Source: a bacterium (GTDB taxonomy: Bacteria; UBP13; UBA5359). Taken from it: a DNA stretch of 11,041 bases. The notes beneath the pieces were generated by a model, which saw only the letters and a program-made list of their open reading frames with translations, was not told the DNA's origin and did no database searches. Of this stretch, positions 1-8,400 are shown one piece after another. Position 1 is the stretch's first letter. Every line of letters begins with the position of its first letter. Location of the stretch: contig JAQVUQ010000050.1 in the NCBI GenBank assembly GCA_028699365.1, positions 1 through 11,041 on the forward strand, given 5' to 3'. The position numbers and the translations under genes were made by a program.

Positions 1-27
1 GACGTTAGGGGTCGCTTTGCTTTTCAT
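1..27 (-). CDS. 5' end of a leftward gene (partial, unknown product)
   Basis: The reverse strand has an ATG at 27-25 followed by eight open codons to the window edge, reading MKSKATPNV. The start is supported by a nine-base Shine-Dalgarno match (GGAGGTGAT) ending six bases into a suitable spacer upstream of the ATG. Nine residues are too few to assign a family. The repeats and the possible insertion-sequence edge to its right (see 1-218) suggest it could be the first gene of a transposable element, for example an IS21-like istA, but this is inference from context only. It points away from the operon starting at 292, so the region between is a divergent intergenic space. Confidence 0.5.
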
Positions 28-30
28 GGG

Positions 31-39
31 ATCACCTCC
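31..39 (-). promoter_or_regulatory. Strong ribosome binding site of the leftward gene
   Basis: On the reverse strand this reads GGAGGTGAT, complementary over nine bases to the usual 16S rRNA 3' end. The GGAGGT core lies six bases before the ATG at 27-25. It is the main evidence that a real gene starts there. Confidence 0.6.
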
Positions 40-141
40 AATAATCCCATATTAGCACTGTAGTTTCAAAGGTAGGAGATAAGTGAGCCGGGGAGCGAGC
101 TTCTCAAAAAGAGAGCGACCTGGCGGGAGTAAGAGAACATT

Positions 142-210
142 ATTTCGGTGTGATTTTTAAATGAGTCAACGAATCGATTTCGGTGTCATTTTAGATGAGG
201 CAATTCGATA
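142..210. repeat. Two tandem copies of a ~35-nt imperfect repeat
   Basis: Copy one (142-176) and copy two (177-210) both begin ATTTCGGTGT, followed by an A/T-rich tract, ATGAG, a CAA or CAAC and a form of ATTCGA or AATCGA. The period is 35 nt and the copies differ by a few substitutions and short indels. No third copy is visible. The spacing and lack of unique spacers argue against a CRISPR array. They could be transposase-binding sub-terminal repeats or operator sites. Confidence 0.6.
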
Positions 211-212
211 TG

Positions 213-241
213 TTGACAGGAAGCAAGGTAATAGGTATAAT
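213..241 (+). promoter_or_regulatory. Consensus sigma-70-type promoter of the operon
   Basis: TTGACA at 213-218 and TATAAT at 236-241 are separated by exactly 17 nt, so both hexamers and the spacer match the bacterial housekeeping consensus. Transcription would start near 248, about 44 nt before the GntR-type regulator gene, and could run through all six co-oriented genes. The -35 hexamer coincides with the putative insertion-sequence terminus. Such an unattenuated promoter would be expected to need repression, which fits the palindrome immediately downstream. Confidence 0.75.
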
Positions 242-252
242 AATTTAAAAGC

Positions 253-276
253 TAGTTATTATATTGATAATAACTA
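253..276. promoter_or_regulatory. 24-bp palindrome, candidate operator for the GntR-type regulator
   Basis: The arms TAGTTATTAT (253-262) and ATAATAACTA (267-276) are perfect reverse complements around a 4-nt centre, ATTG. It lies from about +6 to +29 relative to the predicted transcription start and ends 6 nt before the GAGGGG ribosome binding site. GntR-family proteins bind as dimers to short palindromes and often repress their own operon, so this is the natural candidate site. In RNA it could also form a hairpin next to the ribosome binding site. Confidence 0.6.
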
Positions 277-291
277 TATTAAGAGGGGATA

Positions 292-1377
292 ATGGCTGTT
301 GCCGATAACGAAATGTCTCTGCATCTTCGCATCAGGGACCAAATACAAGAAGGAATAGTAACTGGTAGAATTCGTCCCGATGAAAACGGAATTCTTCCAA
401 GTCAGACATGGTTTGCAGAAGAGATGGGCGTAGGTATTACTACCATCAGCCGTGCCGTTAAAGAACTTGAAAAGACAGGGCTGGTTGAAAGCCGTAAACG
501 TAAAGGCTTGATACTTAAGGATATACCGTTCAATAATTCATCATTCGTCCGGAATGCTGCCGATATGCTGCACTTTGGAGTGGCCTTCCAGGGCTTTGCC
601 AATATTAGTCATACAAGGAACCCGCGTCTTATTGCAGGCATAGAATCCTATGCTCGCGAGGCCAACGTTGCTTTGCATATGTCGTCCTTTCCCGGATTCG
701 ATTCCGAGATGGATATTGTTGAAGATCTCCAGTTTAACACGTATGAGAAACATAAGGTGGATGGTATGCTGCTGCTTTCATCCGTATCATTATCATCGTA
801 CGTGCGCCTGCAGTCAAACGGTATACCCTTTGTTATGTTTGGCTTCTCTCCCGATTTACAGACAGTTTGTCATTGTCCTGATGCCGTAACTTCGATGTTC
901 CTTGTGATGAAAAGTTTGTTAGCCAGGGGGTGTCGAAAAATAGCGCTCTTCGTCGGCAATTACGGTACGCTGGACGCTTATGGAAATATAGCGGTCTACC
1001 GTAATGAACTCGGTAGATACGATATAGGGTTCGATCCCGAATATATATCGGATGAGAGATATGATTCGGATGCCGCAATTGCTTTCGTGCAGAATCTTCT
1101 TGATGCAGGAAAGCAGATTGATGCCATAGTAGGTTATGATGATATTCTGGCGGCTAAGATTGCCAAACATCTCTCTTCTACAGGCAGAAGCGATATCATC
1201 ATCGGCGGTTTTGGCAACTATGAGGATTACGCTGATTATGTTCAAGTGACAATTGACTACAGATATGCTGATATAGGCTATAGCGCGGCAAAGATGCTGG
1301 CGGATATGGCACGCGGGATCAAGCCGGAGCGCACTAAGCATTATTACGATGTGGAGCTGATAGAACGTTACAAGTGA
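292..1377 (+). CDS. GntR-family transcriptional regulator with LacI/periplasmic-binding-type sensor domain
   Basis: This 361-residue cytoplasmic protein has an N-terminal winged helix-turn-helix of the GntR type (residues about 8-76). The typical core ILPSQTWFAEEMGVGITTIS at 34-53 leads into the recognition helix and the EKTGLVESR turn before the wing. Residues about 93-361 look like the periplasmic-binding-protein fold used by LacI and by AraR-type GntR proteins to sense sugars. Supporting segments are RLIAGIESYARE near 112-123, KVDGMLLLSS near 155-164, and VGYDDILAAKIAKHL at 280-294, which matches the DD-containing segment of LacI-type sensors. The start follows GAGGGG at 283-288. The gene is first in the operon, directly behind a consensus promoter and a palindrome, so autoregulation and sugar-dependent control of the downstream genes are likely. 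The ligand cannot be read from sequence. Confidence 0.88.
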   Translation: MAVADNEMSLHLRIRDQIQEGIVTGRIRPDENGILPSQTWFAEEMGVGITTISRAVKELEKTGLVESRKRKGLILKDIPFNNSSFVRNAADMLHFGVAFQGFANISHTRNPRLIAGIESYAREANVALHMSSFPGFDSEMDIVEDLQFNTYEKHKVDGMLLLSSVSLSSYVRLQSNGIPFVMFGFSPDLQTVCHCPDAVTSMFLVMKSLLARGCRKIALFVGNYGTLDAYGNIAVYRNELGRYDIGFDPEYISDERYDSDAAIAFVQNLLDAGKQIDAIVGYDDILAAKIAKHLSSTGRSDIIIGGFGNYEDYADYVQVTIDYRYADIGYSAAKMLADMARGIKPERTKHYYDVELIERYK

Positions 1378-1397
1378 GTTGAAAGAGGAGGAAGGAA

Positions 1398-2036
1398 ATG
1401 AATAGAAGAGGATTTACGCTCATAGAACTGTTGGTCGTGATTGCCATAATTGCTATATTGGCAAGTATACTTTTTCCCGTATTCGGCAAGGCCAGAGAGA
1501 AGGCGCGTCAGGCAACGTGTCAGAGTAATCTGAAGCAATTGACTTTGGCTGTGCTTATGTATTCACAGGACTATGACGAAAAGTTCCCGCTGCCTAATCT
1601 GGCCGGCAGCACCTGGTACGGAGTAAACACCGGATTGCTCTGTTACATACCGGGCTGGTCGTGGGCCGCCAATGCCGTTAAGGGAGGCTTGCTGGATTGC
1701 CCTTCACGGAACACTGGCATGTGGGCTGCCTCTGCCAACGACAAGATGGAGTACGCTCTTAACGAGCTTTTGGGCTATTCCGGCGCCTTGACAAAACATC
1801 AGATCCAGATGTCAGATATAGACGATCCCGCATCCATGTTCGTATTCCTGGATGGAAGTTCTTATAAATCCGGCTGCCCCAATGATCCTAATATGACCTT
1901 TATGCTCTTTCCGCATAGCGGCGGATGTAATGTCTCCTATGTAGACGGCCATGTGAAATGGTGCCGGGGACCCCTCGATACGGCTGCGAGACGCCTGTTG
2001 ATGAACTATAACCTTTATTATAGCCTGGTTCCCTGA
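1398..2036 (+). CDS. DUF1559-type pseudopilin (prepilin N-terminal cleavage/methylation protein with H-X9-DG motif)
   Basis: This is a 212-residue protein with a class III prepilin signal: RRG then [11 protein letters not shown], with cleavage expected between Gly5 and Phe6 and Glu at position +5 of the mature protein. A single hydrophobic helix runs to about residue 28. The following [21 protein letters not shown] and [11 protein letters not shown] stretch (about 27-64) is the hallmark of the large pseudopilin families of Armatimonadota and related phyla. His173 and Asp183-Gly184 form the C-terminal H-X9-DG motif. The start follows AGGAGG at 1386-1391 with 6-nt spacing, and the gene lies 20 nt after the regulator, so the two are probably co-transcribed. 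Such proteins are exported to the membrane and may assemble into type II secretion or type IV-pilus-like fibres. Here a role in secreting or displaying the neighbouring hydrolase-like proteins is inferred only from proximity. Confidence 0.9.
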   Translation: MNRRGFTLIELLVVIAIIAILASILFPVFGKAREKARQATCQSNLKQLTLAVLMYSQDYDEKFPLPNLAGSTWYGVNTGLLCYIPGWSWAANAVKGGLLDCPSRNTGMWAASANDKMEYALNELLGYSGALTKHQIQMSDIDDPASMFVFLDGSSYKSGCPNDPNMTFMLFPHSGGCNVSYVDGHVKWCRGPLDTAARRLLMNYNLYYSLVP

Positions 2037-2100
2037 CCGTATTTATTATCCGCCAAATGTAAAGATGGTTTATGAGAAGAGCAGTGAGAGGAGCTGAATT

Positions 2101-3402
2101 ATGGAGACTCCAGCAATACTTGGAGGATCACCGGTCATCAGTAACTATACTTTTTTAAGCAGCAATGACTTCTTGTTGGAGGAAGAGGACCGGGCGGCGG
2201 CTGTGGCCGAGATTGCCGGCGGCAATTATTTCGGCCGGCCGGGCGCTCCTCAAATAGCGGCGCTGCAGAAGGAGTGGGCGCATTACTGCGGCACGGAACA
2301 TGCTGTTGTTTTGAACAGCGGCACTGCGGCTCTTCACGGAGCGGTTGCCGCTGCCGGCATCGGTCCCGGCGATGAAGTTATAGTGCCGGCTTTTACCTTC
2401 CTGACTACCGCCACCAGCGTCATGTATCAAAACGGTATACCTGTCTTCTGTGACATTGATCCGCAAACTTATACTATGAGCCCTGAATCTGTTGAACGCT
2501 TAATCAGTTCACGAACCAGGGCGTTGATTCCTGTACATGTGCTGGGTCTTCCTGCAGATATGGATGCCATATGTTCTATCGCCAGGAAACATAATCTCAT
2601 AGTAATAGAAGATGCCTGCCAGGCGCATGGAGCGGAATACAACGGTAAGAAAACCGGAAATCTGGGGGATATGGCTGCCTTCAGTCTTCAGAGATCGAAG
2701 AACCTTTCTACCGGTTGTGATGGAGGCTTGTTCACGACAAACAGTCTGGAGTTTTGTGAGCGGGCTGAGATGGTTGGGCGCTTCGGTGAAGTTCTGCGGC
2801 CTGATGAAGCGCGCCGCTATAATGCAGCGCATTTGGGGTGGATGTACAGAAGCGATGAAATACTGGCGGCTATTGCCAGAAAGAGATTGAAGAGGCTCGA
2901 TGCGGATACCGAAAAACGCCGGGCGCTGGCACATCGGCTCACGGCCAGGTTATCGAAGCTGCCGGGTGTTATCACTCCTGTAGAGCCGGAAGGACGCAAG
3001 CACGTCTACCATATTTATGTGCTCAGATTCGATCCGGCTGCAGCCGGTTATCCGGATATGCCGCTTGCCGCATTCAGGAGTATTATAGAGGAGGCGCTTG
3101 CCGCAGAGGGTGCCCCGGTCTGCCGGTGGCAGCTCACACCGCTCTATAAACAGACTTTGTTTATGGAGAAGGCAGGCTATGGGAAGGGTTGTCCCTGGAG
3201 TTGTCCGCATGCCCGGAGCATAGAGTATTCGGATGAGATATGCCCGGAAACCGTGAAATTCATGGACAGTTACGTGGGCATAATGAACGCTGTGCCTGGT
3301 GAGACAGAGCACGGAATGAACCTTATTTGCGATTGCTTTGAGAAAATATGGGAGAACCTCTCCACGATAATGGATAGCAGCATGAGCTTGATGCATCATT
3401 AG
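2101..3402 (+). CDS. DegT/DnrJ/EryC1/StrS-family PLP-dependent aminotransferase
   Basis: This 433-residue cytoplasmic enzyme belongs to fold-type I aminotransferases, which typically move an amino group from glutamate or glutamine to a keto-sugar or cyclitol. Visible landmarks are SGTAAL at 73-78 (cofactor phosphate contact), VPAFTFLTTAT at 95-105, Asp171 in EDACQAHGA (pairs with the PLP ring nitrogen) and Lys200 in FSLQRSKNLSTG, the expected Schiff-base lysine. All key residues appear present. Length is at the long end of the normal range, and the last ~30 residues (about 404-433) look poorly conserved. The opening ETPAILGGSPV is common to the family. The start follows AGAGGAG at 2087-2093. 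Its operon has no visible nucleotide-sugar enzymes or glycosyltransferases, so it may act in catabolism or modification of a released sugar instead of surface-glycan synthesis. The substrate is unknown. Confidence 0.9.
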   Translation: METPAILGGSPVISNYTFLSSNDFLLEEEDRAAAVAEIAGGNYFGRPGAPQIAALQKEWAHYCGTEHAVVLNSGTAALHGAVAAAGIGPGDEVIVPAFTFLTTATSVMYQNGIPVFCDIDPQTYTMSPESVERLISSRTRALIPVHVLGLPADMDAICSIARKHNLIVIEDACQAHGAEYNGKKTGNLGDMAAFSLQRSKNLSTGCDGGLFTTNSLEFCERAEMVGRFGEVLRPDEARRYNAAHLGWMYRSDEILAAIARKRLKRLDADTEKRRALAHRLTARLSKLPGVITPVEPEGRKHVYHIYVLRFDPAAAGYPDMPLAAFRSIIEEALAAEGAPVCRWQLTPLYKQTLFMEKAGYGKGCPWSCPHARSIEYSDEICPETVKFMDSYVGIMNAVPGETEHGMNLICDCFEKIWENLSTIMDSSMSLMHH

Positions 3403-3435
3403 GAAGAGCGTAATTTTGAAGTAGCGGAGGAAAAA

Positions 3436-5472
3436 ATGAACAGGATATTCCGGATGGGTTTTATGTTTATTTTGATGGCCATATCTGCTGTGCCTGCCGA
3501 CTCAGCCGATACGGCTACCGTGAATCCGGGGTTTTACGGGAGGCTCGGAGATTTTCACGAGTTGGGATCGTATTCCTCATATCCGTCGTACTACGACCTG
3601 GACTACTACAGGGAACATAATGCCAGGTGGTTCTGGCTGGGGCACCAGTGGGTGGTCCCGTATCTGCTGACGGATACCTGCAAGGTGCGGGAGGGGATAA
3701 ATGAGTTCAAGCATAAATCGAAGATCTGGTATGAAGTCTTCTGGTGGGGGAATCATTCCGTCTGGGGGGGTAAAAGCCATAAAACCGTCTTTGGATTAGG
3801 GCAATTGCCCGATTCCGTAATGAAAAAACTGCAGGAGAAAGGAATCAAACCCGGAGGCGGCGATGTATACGGAAAAACCTGGATTGATCTTGCCGCAAAT
3901 AGCGGAAACAATCCGCTTATGGATAATATAAAGAAGACAATCGCCTGGCAACTGGATACTATATTCAGTTACTGTGGAAAGGACGCTCTTTACGGTGTAA
4001 TGTTGTCTGAAGAGGAACCGGATATTTGCCTGAATTACAATATTCCACGGAGCGCTGCAGCCGATTACAACAAAGTTACTGCCGATAAAAGAGAGGTTAA
4101 GGCAAAGATGACGGCAGTGATGAACCAGTTGTATGATTTTGTGAAGAGCCGCTATCCCTGGCTCAAGGTTGCGCCGGGGGTCTATACGGATTGGGTGGAT
4201 ACGGGAAATTTGAAACGGGACGCTAATATCATGGATTGCTATCCCGGTGCCGGTGAGGAAGAGAAAGCTATTGAGAAGTGGCTGAAAGCATGGGGAAATG
4301 AAGAAGAAAGCTTTGTTCTTCTCGACGGTTATGGTATGCATGATCGCAAGATAGAATGCGGCAGGTTCGATAAACTTACCTCCGGCTTTATGAAGCGTGG
4401 GATCACAAATATTGGCTTCTTCCACCCCAAGCTCTCGCTGGAAGATAAGGTATACCGGCTTTACGATGTTAACGGGGCTAAAGGATCAGGACCTTATGAT
4501 GTGAAAGAACATGCTGAATATACACGTGCACTGATCAAGGAAACCGAAGAGATTGCCGATATGCTGAAACCTCTCCTGGGTAATAGAATGCCTGCAATGC
4601 CAGTTGCTCCGGAAAGCAGTCTGGAGAAAAAAGAGGGGATTATCCGGATTATCGATGCCTGGTACGGCTTTCGCGAAAGACTGCTTGATCTTGCTTATGA
4701 CGATCTGCAAAAGCTGAGTGCAAATCAGAATGTGGGAACCGTTGCTGATATTCTGGCGGCAGAGGGTTTTCTGCCGGACGATAAACGACCTGAAACGGTT
4801 GTTACCGTGGAGGATATCGTCTGGTTAGAAAAGCAGACGAAAGAATACCGGCAGCTTCCCGATTTTTATAAAGCAATGGTGCCCTTGGAGGAGAAGCTTC
4901 ATGCAAATATGCGGGTCGTTGCCGAAGGGATATCTATAGGGAATGATGACAGATTTACGCCTGCGGTGAAGAGAAGCATTGCACAGAAGCTTAAAAGCAT
5001 GTCGGAAAACCTCAGGCTTGGAAGCGGCCTGGAGGCGTTTGAGACGGCACAGGCGTTGAATCGGGATCTACGGGCAGCCGGCGTGGATCAGAGCTGGAAG
5101 TTGCATCTGGTGTTGGGAAACCGCTATGGAAAACCGCTCAACGTCAACGCAACGGTTTCGGTCGATTACGGTAATGGAACTCCCCTGGTAATCGGCTCCA
5201 AGTCCCCGTTTATAGCATCGGGTGCACCAATCGTGGAATGGACGATGTATCTGCCCAAACGCCCGGCAGCCCTCTGCGTTGCCACCGGCAAGTGGTCCGG
5301 ATTGCTTGATGTAAGGGCCATAGAGATATCCAATTCCAGAGAGAAGATGCTGCCCAAATCCTTTAGCCGGGCCGACCATATGAAAGGGGTGGAGGAATGG
5401 ATAAAGGATAATTCCGGGAGTTTCACTCTGGCGCCGTGGGCCAGTATATCCAGCGTAAGAATAGAGTATTAA
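3436..5472 (+). CDS. Secreted protein of unrecognised family, glycoside-hydrolase-like layout (paralogue 1, no LamG)
   Basis: This 678-residue protein has a Sec signal peptide (about 1-24, cleavage likely after ADSA) and is then homologous along its length to residues 489-1163 of the next gene product. Order of elements: a hydrophobic-aromatic series that could be the strands of a TIM barrel (WFWLGHQWVVPYLL 65-78, KIWYEVFWWG 96-105, ALYGVMLSEEEP 184-195, KVAPGVYTDWV 244-254, IMDCYPG 265-271, FVLLDGYG 293-300, NIGFFHPKLSLED 325-337); a mostly helical part (about 360-550); and a C-terminal beta-rich part (about 556-678) like the accessory sandwich that ends many glycoside hydrolases. The conserved Glu192-194 and Asp297 are candidate catalytic acids, by analogy with barrel hydrolases that carry acids at the ends of strands 4 and 7. 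The start follows GGAGG at 3426-3430. It ends with tandem stops TAA TAA. I do not recognise the family, and enzyme activity is inference. It could also be a non-catalytic glycan-binding protein. Confidence 0.8.
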   Translation: MNRIFRMGFMFILMAISAVPADSADTATVNPGFYGRLGDFHELGSYSSYPSYYDLDYYREHNARWFWLGHQWVVPYLLTDTCKVREGINEFKHKSKIWYEVFWWGNHSVWGGKSHKTVFGLGQLPDSVMKKLQEKGIKPGGGDVYGKTWIDLAANSGNNPLMDNIKKTIAWQLDTIFSYCGKDALYGVMLSEEEPDICLNYNIPRSAAADYNKVTADKREVKAKMTAVMNQLYDFVKSRYPWLKVAPGVYTDWVDTGNLKRDANIMDCYPGAGEEEKAIEKWLKAWGNEEESFVLLDGYGMHDRKIECGRFDKLTSGFMKRGITNIGFFHPKLSLEDKVYRLYDVNGAKGSGPYDVKEHAEYTRALIKETEEIADMLKPLLGNRMPAMPVAPESSLEKKEGIIRIIDAWYGFRERLLDLAYDDLQKLSANQNVGTVADILAAEGFLPDDKRPETVVTVEDIVWLEKQTKEYRQLPDFYKAMVPLEEKLHANMRVVAEGISIGNDDRFTPAVKRSIAQKLKSMSENLRLGSGLEAFETAQALNRDLRAAGVDQSWKLHLVLGNRYGKPLNVNATVSVDYGNGTPLVIGSKSPFIASGAPIVEWTMYLPKRPAALCVATGKWSGLLDVRAIEISNSREKMLPKSFSRADHMKGVEEWIKDNSGSFTLAPWASISSVRIEY

Positions 5473-5482
5473 TAACGCTTGT

Positions 5483-5488
5483 GAGGTG
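5483..5488 (+). promoter_or_regulatory. Ribosome binding site selecting the GTG start at 5496
   Basis: GAGGTG lies 7 nt before GTG 5496 and 11 nt after the stop of the preceding gene. It decides against the longer reading from GTG 5436, which would overlap the previous gene by 37 nt and bury the signal peptide behind 20 polar residues. Translational coupling with the upstream gene is plausible. Confidence 0.6.
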
Positions 5489-5495
5489 GGGAATT

Positions 5496-8400
5496 GTGCG
5501 AAAGCTAATAAGTGGTATTGTTTGCTCGGTAATATTAATATGTCTGGTCTCAACCTGTGACGCGGATTTGATTGCTCAGTGGAATTTCAGTGAGGGTAGC
5601 GGGACTACTGTTTCGGATAGTGTGGGAACGTATAACGGCGAGTTGCACGGCAAGGTGCTGTGGGTTGCGGATACTCCTCCCGTTCCCGAAAGTAAGATGT
5701 GCCTGGAGACCGGCGGGACCGGAAGCGATTATGTTGATATGGGAATATCAAGCGCTCTGTCTCCGAGTTCAATCACAGTCTCCTTGTGGGCCAAGGGCAA
5801 GGCGGACGGTTCCAGCTTCATAAATCAGACGCTGATAGGTAAATACTCCGCCGTTCCGGGATCGTATGAGCTTAGTTTTACCAGCAGCGACAGCACCGGC
5901 AAGCTCTGCTTCAGGGCCTTCAACAGCCAGGGATCTTACAGAATGGCCGGGAATACGGCCGCTGCCCCATTTACCGCTGCTGCCTTCAACGACGGCAAGT
6001 GGCACCACTTTGCCGGGACGATGGACCAGGCAACCGGTGCAGTCAGCCTTTACGTTGACGGTTCACTGGTGGAAACCCTGTATCTTACGGCCGGTTACGG
6101 CCTCAACAGCACCAGCCAGCCTCTGTATATAGGCCGCCGGCCGTTTCCTACATCTCAATGTCCATTTAAGGGTAGAATTGCAAACGTTTCTATTTACAAT
6201 ACTGCCTTAAGTGCGGTGCAAGTAAAAAGTCTGACGGCAAAGGGTGGCCTTGCTTCCTGGAAGCTGGGCCAAAGGACCGGGAGTTCCGTAGCGGATATTC
6301 TGGGACGTTACGATTTCAGTGCATCACAGACCGTGGATTACGACGGCACAATCAACGGTAATGTCTCGTGGATCACGGATGCCCCGTTTATACCTGGAAA
6401 CGACTATGCTGCGCTGTTTGGCGGCACAGGCAGCGATTATATCGATATGGGTACGTCCAGCGCCCTGTCGCCAAGTTCGATAACGGTCTCCCTGTGGGCC
6501 AAGGGCAAGGCGGACGGTTCCAGCTTCATAAATCAGACGCTGATAGGTAAATACTCCGCCGTTCCGGGATCGTATGAGCTGAGTTTCAGCGCCAGCGATA
6601 ACTCGGGCAAGCTCTGCTTCAGGGCCTTCAACAGCCAGGGATCTTACAGAATGGCCGGGAATACGGCCGCTGCCCCATTTACCGCTGCTGCCTTCAACGA
6701 CGGCAAGTGGCACCACTTTGCCGGGACGATGGACCAGGCGACCGGTGCAGTCAGCCTGTACGTTGACGGTTCACTGGTGGAAACCCTGTATCTTACGGCC
6801 GGTTACGACCTCAACAGCACCAGCCAGCCTCTGTATATAGGCCGCCGGCCGTTTCCTTCATCACAATGTCCATTTAAGGGTAGAATGGCAAACGTTACTA
6901 TCTACGACACAGCATTGACCGCAACGGAAATAGCGGCACTTGCATCTGAGCATATGGACAAAGTAAATCCAGGTTTTTACGGTCGTCTGGGTGACTTTAC
7001 TTTTGCCGGCAGTTATCCTGCTTATTTCAATACCGACTATTTCGAGCGACACAACATCAAGTGGTTCTGGTTGGGGCATCAATGGGTGGTTCCGTATCTG
7101 CTGGCGTCCAGCCAGTATAACAATAATGTGCCCGGTGCCGTCAATCAGTTCAAGCAGACATCGAAAATCTGGTATGAGTTGTTCTGGTGGGGTGATCACA
7201 CACAATGGAACGGTAAATACGGCTTTGCCAATAATTCGCTGCCTTCCGGTGTCGTTGCGGATCTTGCCAATCAGGGCCATCCTTATCCCGGGGGAGATAA
7301 TTTACTGGGTAATTCGTGGCATGAGCTTGCTGCCAACGACGGCGATAATGCGCTTATGGATAGTGCAAAAAAAACCATCAGGTGGCAATTGGATACCATA
7401 TTCCAAACATGCGGTACGGATGCCCTGTACGGTGTGGTTTTATCTGAGGAAGAGCCGCATGTCTGCTTCTCTTTGAATAATGACCCTGCCAACGGTTATG
7501 AAATTCCGGCAAGCAGTCGGGCGGAGTTCAGCACTGTGAACGCAACGGCACAGCAGGAACTGTTCACGGTCATGAACATCCTCTACGACTATGTAAAGGA
7601 TTATTGTCAGACGACATACGGTGTCAGTATCAAAGTGGCGCCGGGTATTTATCCGCAGTGGGTTATTCCGGTGCAGGAGACGGTAACCCTGAAATACGAT
7701 GCAGCCGTTATGGACCTTTATCCTAATTTCGGTGCCGAGGCGGACAAGATACGGGAGTGGCTGGATGCCTGGGGGCAGAATACGGAACAATACATACTTA
7801 TAGATGGGTACGGCGATCTTGACCGCTACCAGGAGATCGATCGCTTTGACAAGTTGATTGATGGTCTTACGGAGTATAACCTCCGTAATATAGGCTTTTT
7901 CTATCCATCCCTCTCCCTTGAGGACAGAATATACAGAGTTTGTGATGTGTGGGGGACGGATGCCGCCTATGATGCAACGGGACACAGCACGCACGTAAGT
8001 GACATGATGTATGAGACGACCGCAGCGGCAGAGGCATTTGCTACCGTGATTCCGAATAAATTGCCGAGTCTTCCATCCTCTACGGTTCCGTCCAACGACA
8101 GCCGGAAGAACCAGTTGAATCTTCTAAGTTCCTGGTACGACTATCGCGAGAGGGTATCGAATACGGTCTATGACGATTATCTCAGGATGGGGGCATACCT
8201 TTATCTGCAGACGATATCGGATATTCTTTATGCGGAAGGGTTCCTGACGGATTCCTCTTACCAGGTTAATAATACGCTTACCCCCGGCACTTACAATCAG
8301 TGGAACACGTGGTCCAGAGGGTGTTTCAAGCCCGATACCCCTGATGCCCCTCCGGCAATGAGCTTCTACAATGCGGCCATTCCGGCAGAAACAACGTATT

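Larger units (their letters stand above)
1..218 (-). mobile_element. Possible right-hand edge of an IS21-like insertion sequence
   Basis: Read leftward from 218, the sequence begins TGTCAAC, continues through two copies of a ~35-nt repeat, then about 110 nt later reaches a gene start with a strong ribosome binding site. A terminus starting with TG, repeated sub-terminal motifs and a nearby transposase start are known features of IS21-family ends. The transposase itself, the opposite end and any target duplication lie outside the window, so this is not proven. Alternatively the repeats are regulator-binding sites in an ordinary divergent intergenic region. Confidence 0.3.

Noticed and set aside
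142-210. CRISPR-like array
   Set aside because: Only two directly abutting imperfect copies with no unique spacers and no cas genes.
1788-1820. Internal promoter from TTGACA at 1788-1793 in the pseudopilin gene
   Set aside because: No -10-like hexamer at 16-18 nt; the nearest A/T-rich match is about 23 nt away.
5436-5495. Longer N-terminus of the LamG protein starting at GTG 5436
   Set aside because: It would overlap the preceding gene by 37 nt, lacks a good ribosome binding site and places 20 polar residues before an otherwise typical signal peptide. GTG 5496 with GAGGTG upstream is better.
5545-5560. Lipoprotein signal (Cys21) in the LamG protein
   Set aside because: The residues before the cysteine are V-S-T, and threonine at -1 does not fit the lipobox. 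An ordinary signal peptidase I site after CDA is more likely.
5769-6716. Two nearly identical reverse-strand open frames (5769-6008 and 6324-6716)
   Set aside because: They are antisense to the duplicated LamG-coding DNA. Their similarity simply mirrors the 708-nt duplication, and neither has a credible start context.
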